From positions 1 to 5,585 of the forward strand of contig JARGOI010000191.1 of assembly GCA_029212275.1 (NCBI GenBank): a stretch of DNA of 5,585 nt, read 5' to 3'. Below, one piece after another: positions 1-5,585 of the stretch. A model generated the notes under the pieces. It was given only the letters and a program-made list of their open reading frames with translations, had not been told where the DNA came from and did not search any database. How positions within the stretch are numbered: the first letter of the stretch is position 1; each line of letters begins with the position of its first letter. The translations under genes were made by a program, and so were the position numbers. Origin of the DNA: Thalassolituus sp. (GTDB lineage Bacteria; Pseudomonadota; Gammaproteobacteria; Pseudomonadales; Oceanobacteraceae).

Positions 1-1756
1 GCTTTTTGCCTTGCTTAAACTTACGGCTCAATTCAGCAGATTTTTGTGCCGCTTTTAGAACGTGCTTAGCTACTGGCAAGGGTTCCATATCACGGAAAGG
101 ATCTGCCCCGTCCGCAAGATTATCTTCTTCTTTCGCAGGCGGCAGGCTGCCTAGCGGCAAACGCAAGCCGACAGGAGAATCACCAGGAATTAAGGTCAGA
201 CGACCACGACGAAAATCCCAAGTGCTCGACTGCCAAGAATCGCCGTGGTAATTCCACTCAACTGGAATCACATACGCGGTGGGAACATCCAAACCTTGCT
301 CTAGTACTTTAGCCAGACGACGACGATCAAGACTGTCTTTTGCTTTGGCTATTTTCGCATCTACGCCAACAGGAAGATTTTGCTCTTCTTGTAAATAGTG
401 CAAGCCATCTTCGAATGCAGGGTGCAGACATCGTTCTGGCACGTTGAGCAATTCGATGAGGCGCTCTGAAAAACGCTTTGCGTCTTCGATGGTATGGCCA
501 TAATTCTTATCGATTCGGGCTAAGAATTCAGGGCGACGCCACAGGGCTTTACCGTCCGTACGCCAAAATAAACCCAGCGCCCAACGTGGTACTTCTTCAC
601 CCGGATACCATTTGCCTTGGCCATAATGGAGTAAACCTTTAGGCGCAAAATGGTCGCGCAAGCGCAGTAATAATTTTTTCGCTAACGAGAGCTTATCGGC
701 GCCAAGTGCAGCAGTATTCCACTGCGCCGATTCCATGTCATCGATAGATACAAACGTTGGTTCGCCACCCATCGTTAAACGAACATCGTCGGCTGTTAAG
801 CAATCATCAACCTTGTTACCCAATGCCAGTACATCAGCCCACTCAGCTTCGGTGTAGGGCTTTGTGACACGAGGATCTTCATGAATTCGGCTAACCGTGT
901 TGCTGTAAGAAAACTCAACCTCACACTCATCCATCATGCCTTCAATCGGTGCTGCAGACACAGGATCAGGCGTACAAGCCAAAGGAATGTGACCTTCAGA
1001 AGCAAACAAACCTGAGGTTGGGTCCATACCGACCCAGCCAGCACCCGGTAAAAATACTTCACACCATGCGTGCAAATCGGTGAAATCTTCTTCAGGGCCA
1101 GAGGGACCATCTAAGGATTTTTCGTCCGACTTCAGCTGTACCAGATAACCCGAGGCAAAACGGGCCGCCAAGCCTAAATGACGTAGCAATTGCACCAACA
1201 ACCACGCAGAATCACGACAAGAACCCAGTGCTTTTTCTAATGTTTCTTCGGGGGTTTGCACACCCGGCTCCATACGCACGGTGTATTCGACCAAGTTTTG
1301 AACCACTTGGTTGGCGCCTACTAAAAAATCAATCGTGCGCTTAGGCGTACGATCGATACCTTCCAATAGCTTAGTAAACTCTTCACCTTCACTGGTGCAC
1401 TGAAGATAAGGCTCTAGCTCTTTACGCAATTGCTTGCTGTATTTGAAGGGGAATTCTTCTGCGTAGTCTTCGATAAAGAAGTCAAAAGGATTAATTACCG
1501 TCATATCGGCAATCACTTCCACTTCCACAGCAAAACGTGTGGTCTTCTCAGGGAATACCAAACGCGCGTTAAAGTTTCCGTAGGGATCTTGCTGCCAGTT
1601 TAAAAAGTGATCCGTGGGAGACACTTTTAGACTGTAACTTTTAATCGGCGTACGGCTGTGAGGCGCTGGACGCAGGCGTACTACGTGCGGCGATAAATTA
1701 ATCGGCCGATCAAATTCGTAGTAGGTGTTGTGCTGTATTGCGACGGTAATCGTCAT
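1..1756 (-). CDS. Transglutaminase-like / DUF2126 (putative amidoligase) protein, C-terminus beyond window
   Basis: The 585 visible codons are open from the ATG at 1756-1754 to the left edge; no stop is seen, so the gene is partial. Family members are about 1,100 residues, so roughly the N-terminal half is present. Residues 3-80 resemble the bacterial transglutaminase N-terminal domain (MTITVAIQHNTYYEFDRP, then VVRLRPAPHSRTPI). The papain-like core has its whole predicted triad: Cys180 in GSCRDSAW, His229 in LHAWCEVF and Asp245 in GWVGMDPT. From about residue 283 the DUF2126 region begins (RIHEDPRVTKPY, RLTMGGEPTFVSIDD, LLHYGQGKWYPGE). DUF2126 is predicted from family comparison to be a carboxylate-amine ligase related to glutamate-cysteine ligases. 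No signal peptide is seen, so the protein is probably cytoplasmic. The start is supported by the family-typical N-terminus and a GAGG site. It is third in the operon, 18 bases after the alpha-E gene. Substrate unknown. Confidence 0.93.
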   Translation of the reverse strand, partial: MTITVAIQHNTYYEFDRPINLSPHVVRLRPAPHSRTPIKSYSLKVSPTDHFLNWQQDPYGNFNARLVFPEKTTRFAVEVEVIADMTVINPFDFFIEDYAEEFPFKYSKQLRKELEPYLQCTSEGEEFTKLLEGIDRTPKRTIDFLVGANQVVQNLVEYTVRMEPGVQTPEETLEKALGSCRDSAWLLVQLLRHLGLAARFASGYLVQLKSDEKSLDGPSGPEEDFTDLHAWCEVFLPGAGWVGMDPTSGLFASEGHIPLACTPDPVSAAPIEGMMDECEVEFSYSNTVSRIHEDPRVTKPYTEAEWADVLALGNKVDDCLTADDVRLTMGGEPTFVSIDDMESAQWNTAALGADKLSLAKKLLLRLRDHFAPKGLLHYGQGKWYPGEEVPRWALGLFWRTDGKALWRRPEFLARIDKNYGHTIEDAKRFSERLIELLNVPERCLHPAFEDGLHYLQEEQNLPVGVDAKIAKAKDSLDRRRLAKVLEQGLDVPTAYVIPVEWNYHGDSWQSSTWDFRRGRLTLIPGDSPVGLRLPLGSLPPAKEEDNLADGADPFRDMEPLPVAKHVLKAAQKSAELSRKFKQGKK

Positions 1757-1761
1757 GTTGA

Positions 1762-1765
1762 CCTC
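1762..1765 (-). promoter_or_regulatory. Ribosome binding site of the transglutaminase/DUF2126 gene
   Basis: On the minus strand the 18-base gap after the alpha-E stop reads TTGAGGTCAAC and then ATG. GAGG lies five bases before the start codon, a near-ideal Shine-Dalgarno spacing. It fixes the start at 1756 and is the clearest ribosome site in the operon. Confidence 0.75.
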
Positions 1766-1774
1766 AAATATATG

Positions 1775-2710
1775 CTATCGATCTGTTAAAAACCAAGTTT
1801 GGCCGATAACAAAATGTAATTGCTGAATAGCGACCTGAAGATCATTCAGCACGTCGCGGTATTCCGCTCCAAAATCTTTATGCTCGCTCGATTCAATGAC
1901 GCTTTTGTGAACCTTTTTAATCGCTTTAATGACATCCTTCGAATGCGGCAAAGCTTCTGCCGATTCAATCATTTCACTAAGGCAGTACACTACTGATCGT
2001 GGGAAATAGGTATCACACGTCAAAAATTTAACCACTGGTTCGCCACTGATCGAACTGCGCATTGCACGACGGAAAGGCTGATCTGCGTTCAACGAACGCA
2101 ATACGTTGCCCCATATCGTTTGACGACTATTAACCGCGTAGTCATCTTCTTCAATTTGCAAAATAGCTGCGATGCCGGCATCCAAGTTGCGCGTCGTCAT
2201 GTCCGCACGCTCTATATTTTGCCCTAACATCAAAATTTTCCAGCCTTCGTCGCGCGGCATACAACTGCCAAGCAAACCTTCAATTTGCTGACACGATTGG
2301 ATGACATAATCCAAAAACTCGTGACGTGCGCTGCGATTAATACCTTGCTGCAAATGATCGGTAACGTACGAACTTAGCTCGTTCACTAATTCCCACGTTT
2401 CGGCAGGCACCACATCGCGAGTGGTTCTAATGTTTTCGCGAATGGCGTGCAGCGATGATACCACTGAACCCGGATTTGTTTCGTCACCAAGTAAAAATTT
2501 TACTACGTTACGTTCATCTTGATTCGAATAACGATCGGCAAAATCTTGTTCGAGACTGTTGATCACAATTAGGTTATACCAACCCAAATTCACTTGTTTA
2601 GGCAAATCGAACAACAATTTGTCGTAAATACTCACTAATCGCGCAGTACTTTCGATACGCTCAAGATAGCGCGCGGCCCAATAAACTCGTTCTGCAACTT
2701 TCGATAACAT
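1775..2710 (-). CDS. Alpha-E domain protein (DUF403 family)
   Basis: A complete 311-residue protein, the usual length for a stand-alone alpha-E protein. It is predicted to be all-helical and cytoplasmic, with no signal peptide or membrane segment. Family hallmarks are the N-terminus MLSKVAERVYWAARYLER, the motif ENIRTTRDVVPAETWE at 92-107, and RDEGWKILMLGQNIERADMT at 153-172. The C-terminus VIGQTWFLTDR is also in family style. Alpha-E proteins have no proven enzymatic activity. They occur beside or fused to circularly permuted ATP-grasp proteins and beside transglutaminases, which suggests a partner or scaffold role in the same peptide-modification pathway; this is inference from context. The ATG shares its A with the TAA of the ATP-grasp gene (TAATG), so translation is probably coupled. 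The local ribosome site is weak (GGGTAAG). Confidence 0.93.
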   Translation of the reverse strand: MLSKVAERVYWAARYLERIESTARLVSIYDKLLFDLPKQVNLGWYNLIVINSLEQDFADRYSNQDERNVVKFLLGDETNPGSVVSSLHAIRENIRTTRDVVPAETWELVNELSSYVTDHLQQGINRSARHEFLDYVIQSCQQIEGLLGSCMPRDEGWKILMLGQNIERADMTTRNLDAGIAAILQIEEDDYAVNSRQTIWGNVLRSLNADQPFRRAMRSSISGEPVVKFLTCDTYFPRSVVYCLSEMIESAEALPHSKDVIKAIKKVHKSVIESSEHKDFGAEYRDVLNDLQVAIQQLHFVIGQTWFLTDR

Positions 2711-4173
2711 TAAGACTTACCCGCCGTTGTGTCGACAATCCACGTGTCTTTACTTCCACCACCTTGAGAGGAGTTGACCACCAAGGAACCTTTTTTCATT
2801 GCTACACGGGTCAATCCACCCGTTGTAACGTAAGTATCTTTACCCTGCAAAATAAAGGGACGAAGATCCAAATGACGAGGTTCAACTTTATTGCGACTGA
2901 TCAAGGTAGGCGCGGTCGACAACGCTAACGTTGGTTGTGCAATGTAATTGCGTGGATTCGCTTTGATTAATTCTGCGAAGGTTTCGCGTTCTTTTTTGGT
3001 CGAATGAGGACCCACTAACATGCCATAACCGCCCGATTCGTTGGCGGGTTTTACCACTAACTTATCTAGGTTGGCTAATACATACTCGCGCTGTTTATCG
3101 TCGAAACACAAAAAGGTCTCTACGTTGGCGATCAGCGGCTCTTCGCCAAGATAATAACGAATAATTTCAGGCACATAGGCATACACCACTTTATCATCGG
3201 CAACACCAGCGCCGGGAGCATTGGCTAAAGCCACATTGCCTTTACTCCATGCGCGCATCAATCCTGGCACGCCCAAAACGGAATCGGGATCGAATACTTC
3301 AGGGTCTAAGAACATATCGTCAATGCGGCGATAAATAACATCGACTCGCTCAAGGCCAGCGATGGTTTTCATATAAACGCAGTCGTTTTTATCGACCATC
3401 AAATCACTGCCTTCTACCAACTCTGCACCCATGCGCTGAGCTAAGAAAGCGTGTTCAAAATAGGCAGAATTATAGATGCCCGGCGTCAACACGGCGATGA
3501 CTGGACGTTCGCCTTGGCGCGGCGACAATGACGCCAGCATGTTAAACAAATGCTCGGGGTAATCACCGACAGGGGCGATATTCACTTTTTCGAACACTTC
3601 TGGCAAAACACGTTTCATAATTGAGCGGTTTTCCAGCATGTAAGAAACACCGGAGGGCACGCGCAAGTTATCTTCGAGCACAAAGAAACTGCCGTTGTGA
3701 TCGCGCACCAAATCGGTTCCGCAAATGTGTGCCCACACACCAAAACGGGGACTGATGCCTTCGCATTCTTTACGGTAGTTTTTAGATTGCTTGAGAATAA
3801 ATTCAGGAATAATCCCGTCTTTGATGATCTTTTGGTCATGGTAGAGGTCATCAATAAACAGATTCAACGCTTGTAAGCGCTGTTTCAAGCCTGCCGCAGC
3901 CTTGTCCCACTGATTGCTAGAAATGATCCGGGGAATAATATCGAATGGCCAAGCGCGATCGATGTTACCTTCTTCAGTGTACACAGTAAAAGACACACCC
4001 ATATCTCGAATGGTCGACTCTGCGGCCAGCTTTCGCGATGCGATATCGTCTTCACTGAGACTGCTTAGGTAATTTGCGAGTTGGCGGGCGGGCTGGCGGG
4101 CGTTTCCTGGCGAGCTGATCAGCTCATCAAAAAAGCCCTCTTGAAGGGGGTACTGTTTCCAATCAATCGTCAT
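2710..4173 (-). CDS. Circularly permuted ATP-grasp type 2 protein (DUF404/DUF407 family)
   Basis: A complete 487-residue protein of typical length and the first gene of the operon. Family signatures run along the whole chain: FGVWAHICGTDLVRD at 144-158, VLEDNLRVPSGVSYMLENR at 165-183, IYRRIDDMFLDP at 280-291, GNVALANAPGAGVADDK at 312-328, LVVKPANESGGYGMLVG at 372-388, HLDLRPFIL at 434-442 and LVVNSSQGGGSKDTW at 464-478. The Lys375 and Glu379 region with its Gly-rich loop is the expected nucleotide-binding element, and the acidic and Asn residues at 167-169 are likely metal or substrate ligands; these roles are inferred from ATP-grasp relatives. The predicted reaction is ATP-dependent ligation of a carboxylate to an amine through an acyl phosphate, with unknown substrate. 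No key motif is missing. The start is the ATG at 4173; GGA lies six bases upstream, only a weak ribosome site. Cytoplasmic. Confidence 0.94.
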   Translation of the reverse strand: MTIDWKQYPLQEGFFDELISSPGNARQPARQLANYLSSLSEDDIASRKLAAESTIRDMGVSFTVYTEEGNIDRAWPFDIIPRIISSNQWDKAAAGLKQRLQALNLFIDDLYHDQKIIKDGIIPEFILKQSKNYRKECEGISPRFGVWAHICGTDLVRDHNGSFFVLEDNLRVPSGVSYMLENRSIMKRVLPEVFEKVNIAPVGDYPEHLFNMLASLSPRQGERPVIAVLTPGIYNSAYFEHAFLAQRMGAELVEGSDLMVDKNDCVYMKTIAGLERVDVIYRRIDDMFLDPEVFDPDSVLGVPGLMRAWSKGNVALANAPGAGVADDKVVYAYVPEIIRYYLGEEPLIANVETFLCFDDKQREYVLANLDKLVVKPANESGGYGMLVGPHSTKKERETFAELIKANPRNYIAQPTLALSTAPTLISRNKVEPRHLDLRPFILQGKDTYVTTGGLTRVAMKKGSLVVNSSQGGGSKDTWIVDTTAGKS

Positions 4174-4211
4174 AAGTTATCCGTATTATGGCTGCACATG
4201 AATTGCGCACT

Positions 4212-4239
4212 ATCATTAGTTCAATACGCTGCTAGTCAA
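4212..4239 (-). promoter_or_regulatory. Candidate sigma-70 promoter of the ATP-grasp/alpha-E/transglutaminase operon
   Basis: On the minus strand TTGACT (4239-4234, five of six consensus bases) is followed after 16 bases by AATGAT (4217-4212, four of six). Transcription would begin near 4205, leaving a leader of about 30 bases before the ATG at 4173. The -10 box is mediocre, which suits a promoter that needs an activator; a CRP-like site lies directly upstream. Pattern recognition only. Confidence 0.5.
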
Positions 4240-4260
4240 TTTGTGACCGTTATCACGTAT
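4239..4260. promoter_or_regulatory. CRP/Vfr-like binding site
   Basis: The core 4242-4257 reads TGTGACCGTTATCACG. This matches TGTGA-N6-TCACA at nine of ten conserved positions, and several flanking bases also agree. The centre (4249.5) lies about 44 bases upstream of the inferred start of minus-strand transcription, and the core ends two bases before the candidate -35 box. That is close to a class II activator arrangement. The operon would then respond to cAMP or a related Crp-family regulator. Confidence 0.6.
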
Positions 4261-4265
4261 TTAAG

Positions 4266-4299
4266 TTGCAATGAAACACTCCTTCATTAGCGGCTGCAA
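4266..4299. repeat. Nested imperfect inverted repeat between the two minus-strand transcription units
   Basis: TTGCA (4266-4270) pairs with TGCAA (4295-4299). Inside it ATGAA (4271-4275) pairs with TTCAT (4283-4287), leaving a 7-base loop and a one-sided bulge at 4288-4294. It lies between the stop of the small membrane gene and the CRP-like site. It could be a weak 3' hairpin for the upstream gene, but no U-run follows on the minus strand, so a classical terminator is not supported. Confidence 0.3.
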
Positions 4300-4351
4300 T
4301 ATATGCCGTACTAAAATAGAGGAAATCGGTCGATTGTCCACTTTTGCAGGA

Positions 4352-4570
4352 TTACTTTGGCTTAGAAAACCACTCGGGTACCCGATTAACGCTGACAAAA
4401 CGAAAGACCAAGACTATATGGATCAAAGCGATAATAGCAGCTGGTGCAAACTCTCCTGCGAGATATAGATTCCAGACCAAGACGGGCAAGACAAGGATAG
4501 GAAACCAAGCTAAATAGCGATAAAAAACACGCTCAAAACGACTTTCGGGCTGTTCATTTTTATTGTTCAT
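4352..4570 (-). CDS. Small two-helix membrane protein, unrecognised
   Basis: A 72-residue protein from the ATG at 4570 to the TAA at 4354-4352. I do not recognise a family. The N-terminus is hydrophilic and charged (MNNKNEQPESRFERVFYR). Two hydrophobic stretches follow: about residues 18-37 (YLAWFPILVLPVLVWNLYL) and about 42-58 (APAAIIALIHIVLVFRF). The tail is basic (NRVPEWFSKPK). A hairpin in the inner membrane is likely, possibly with both ends in the cytoplasm. The ATG start gives a natural soluble N-terminus, but the ribosome site is weak (GGTATTGGA before ATG). An in-frame GTG at 4651-4649 would add 27 residues and has no ribosome site. The gene lies 178 bases upstream of the ATP-grasp gene on the same strand, too far for tight coupling and with a promoter between. 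A functional link is not shown. Confidence 0.65.
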   Translation of the reverse strand: MNNKNEQPESRFERVFYRYLAWFPILVLPVLVWNLYLAGEFAPAAIIALIHIVLVFRFVSVNRVPEWFSKPK

Positions 4571-4835
4571 TCCAATACCAAAAATTTTATCAGTACGTTT
4601 CAATGAAGGATACACATTCGCCTGAGCCTGCCTATTAGCCAAAGGTCTCACATTGCTAAGTTGTGGCTGTAAAAAGGGTAAAAGCTGTCCTAAATCATCT
4701 AGATTCTCTCGATATTTCGCTTTGATAAATCACTGCTACACTTAATTCATGCTCATGGAATAGGGGATGATCTTACTCGCTAAGATTTCCGACACATTAG
4801 TTTAAGAATCAAACTAACGACACTGAGTTGATGAG
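4571..4835. other. Divergent intergenic region
   Basis: This stretch separates the minus-strand small membrane gene from the plus-strand sensor genes, so it should hold promoters for both directions. I find no convincing -35/-10 pair on either strand; TTGATA at 4723-4728 (plus) has no good -10 at normal spacing. On the minus strand the frame of the membrane gene remains open back to a TGA at 4732-4730. The right end carries an inverted repeat at 4797-4817. No RNA gene or mobile-element end is visible. Confidence 0.5.
4797..4817. repeat. Perfect 7-bp inverted repeat upstream of the sensor genes
   Basis: TTAGTTT (4797-4803) and AAACTAA (4811-4817) are exact inverse complements around the 7-base spacer AAGAATC. 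CGACAC occurs just outside each arm (4790-4795 and 4818-4823) as a direct repeat. It ends 18 bases before the ATG at 4836. It could be a dimeric regulator's operator or a leader hairpin near the ribosome site. It is A+T-rich and lacks a following T-run, so it is not a terminator. Confidence 0.4.
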
Positions 4836-4928
4836 ATGGCAGGTCCACTTAATAACACTGATACATTTACTAGGGTTAACTTAACTGAAGGCAACTTTGA
4901 TCCTTTATTTGATTTGGAATTACGTTGA
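4836..4928 (+). CDS. Possible 30-residue leader ORF overlapping the sensor gene
   Basis: ATG at 4836 opens a 30-codon frame ending in TGA at 4926-4928. The peptide begins MAGPLNNTDTFTRVNLTEG and ends FDPLFDLELR. It is hydrophilic and acidic, with no membrane segment and no family I recognise. GAG (4825-4827) lies eight bases before the ATG, a plausible ribosome site. Its stop overlaps the TTG start of the sensor gene (TTGA), a typical coupling junction, so it may be a leader whose translation feeds the sensor gene. It is short enough to be chance, and it could be the remnant of a longer gene. Confidence 0.35.
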   Translation: MAGPLNNTDTFTRVNLTEGNFDPLFDLELR

Positions 4929-5585
4929 AAACCAATAGGAAATACCCCTTGTCACTGTCTAAGTCATTAGTGTCTTGGTCAATTGGCATGTTATTGCTAT
5001 CGTTTTTAGTCACCAGTGTCCTTGTTTATCAACTTCACATGGCACAATTTGAATCACGCTGGAAAGAAATTCTTTACATCGACCTCTCTGGCGTAAATTA
5101 CGAAACTCAAACCCAGACACTCCCATCAAAAACATATTCAGAGCTTAAATTAAGCACATCGGTAAGTAATGAAGATTTTTTTAAAAATTATGAGTTCATA
5201 AAACTTCTTACTAACGATCAGTGGCTTGTACGCCACCTTAGCGCCAACAAAATTACTGAGTATCGATTAAGTGAACTGGGATTTAGCGCCAACAATTTTC
5301 AATTTCAATTCAAACGAGTCAATAATCAGGTTTACGGACTATATAAAATACCAGGCGCGTTAGGTTTATTGCCTGAGAATAAAAGTGTATGGATCTTTGC
5401 TCATCGAGATATCAGCGAGTCTTACTACGACTTTATTTTCGAAACTGTATTACATGTGGTTATCACTATATTAGTTTTTTTAACTTTTCAAATTGGTCAT
5501 CATATTATTTTACGCCGACAAATCCTTGTACCTATGGTTAACATGATTCGCAATACTGATTCTTTGTTACTCAACAACAACTTAG
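4925..5585 (+). CDS. Membrane-bound sensor protein with HAMP-like linker, C-terminus beyond window
   Basis: An open frame runs from TTG at 4925 to the right edge (220 codons). The layout is that of a transmembrane receptor: a basic N-terminus (MKTNRKYPLSLSK), TM1 at about 17-37 (SWSIGMLLLSFLVTSVLVY), an extracytoplasmic region at about 38-172, and TM2 at about 173-191 (ETVLHVVITILVFLTFQI). A basic stop-transfer HHIILRRQ follows, then LVPMVNMIRNTDSLL, which resembles the first helix of a HAMP domain. The periplasmic part matches no ligand-binding domain I know. The output module (histidine kinase, GGDEF or other) is off the window, so naming it a kinase would be a guess. TTG is chosen because GGA (4916-4918) lies six bases upstream, it precedes the basic N-terminus, and no ATG occurs before codon 22, which is inside TM1. 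It is visibly more A+T-rich than the left-hand operon. Confidence 0.8.
   Translation, partial: MKTNRKYPLSLSKSLVSWSIGMLLLSFLVTSVLVYQLHMAQFESRWKEILYIDLSGVNYETQTQTLPSKTYSELKLSTSVSNEDFFKNYEFIKLLTNDQWLVRHLSANKITEYRLSELGFSANNFQFQFKRVNNQVYGLYKIPGALGLLPENKSVWIFAHRDISESYYDFIFETVLHVVITILVFLTFQIGHHIILRRQILVPMVNMIRNTDSLLLNNNL

Noticed and set aside
6..251. Plus-strand open frame of 81 codons
   Set aside because: It lies antisense inside the DUF2126 coding region, whose minus-strand frame has clear family motifs; the composition is Arg/Ser/Pro-rich as expected of a shadow frame.
3615..3854. Minus-strand open frame of 79 codons
   Set aside because: It overlaps the ATP-grasp gene in another frame, across its conserved VLEDNLRVPSGVSYMLENR region.
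4081..4290. Plus-strand open frame of 69 codons
   Set aside because: Its first part is antisense to the ATP-grasp N-terminus and the rest crosses the operon's promoter and CRP-like site; no family resemblance.
4322..4336. AATCGGTCGATT palindrome as terminator of the small membrane gene
   Set aside because: The arms are only five bases with a two-base centre, and there is no U-run on the minus strand after it.
4271..4468. Plus-strand open frame of 65 codons
   Set aside because: It is antisense to the small membrane protein, whose minus-strand frame shows two coherent hydrophobic helices.
4280..4610. TCCTTCATT at 4280 and its inverse complement at 4602-4610 as ends of a mobile element
   Set aside because: Nine shared bases with no extension, no target-site duplication and an ordinary small gene between them; likely chance.
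4571..4651. GTG start at 4651 giving a 99-residue membrane protein
   Set aside because: No ribosome site precedes it and the ATG at 4570 gives a more natural N-terminus; kept only as an open question in the findings.
4723..4732. TGATAAATCA as an FNR or CRP box
   Set aside because: The half-sites are separated by only two bases; FNR needs four and CRP six, so it is just a short A+T-rich palindrome.

Overview
The window looks like chromosomal DNA of a Gram-negative bacterium, most likely a gammaproteobacterium. This rests on protein style, moderate GC content, and a CRP/Vfr-like palindrome. I cannot name a genus from the sequence alone.

Positions 1-4173 hold a tight minus-strand operon, transcribed right to left. 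It encodes a circularly permuted ATP-grasp protein (2710-4173), an alpha-E protein (1775-2710) and a transglutaminase-like/DUF2126 protein that runs off the left edge (1-1756). The first two genes share one base (TAATG), and the third starts 18 bases after the second stops, behind a clear GAGG ribosome site. This is the known but experimentally poorly defined amidoligase-type cluster. An ATP-grasp and a DUF2126 (GCS-like) ligase are predicted to form amide or peptide bonds, the transglutaminase-like domain to cut or transfer them, and the alpha-E protein to assist. The substrate is unknown. An Anbu-type proteasome-like peptidase and further transglutaminases often accompany these families, but none is visible here.

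Positions 4174-4351 are the likely control region of the operon. They contain a near-consensus CRP/Vfr-like palindrome (core 4242-4257) two bases upstream of a candidate -35 element on the minus strand. This suggests class II-like activation linked to nutrient or cAMP state.

Positions 4352-4570 encode an unrecognised two-helix membrane protein of 72 residues, also on the minus strand. The same frame stays open for 53 further codons upstream.

Positions 4571-4835 are a divergent intergenic region with a perfect 7-bp inverted repeat just before the plus-strand genes. On the plus strand a possible 30-residue ORF (4836-4928) overlaps a TTG start at 4925. That TTG begins a membrane sensor protein (TM, about 135-residue periplasmic domain, TM, HAMP-like linker) cut off by the right edge. 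Its output domain is outside the window, so histidine kinase versus cyclase cannot be decided.
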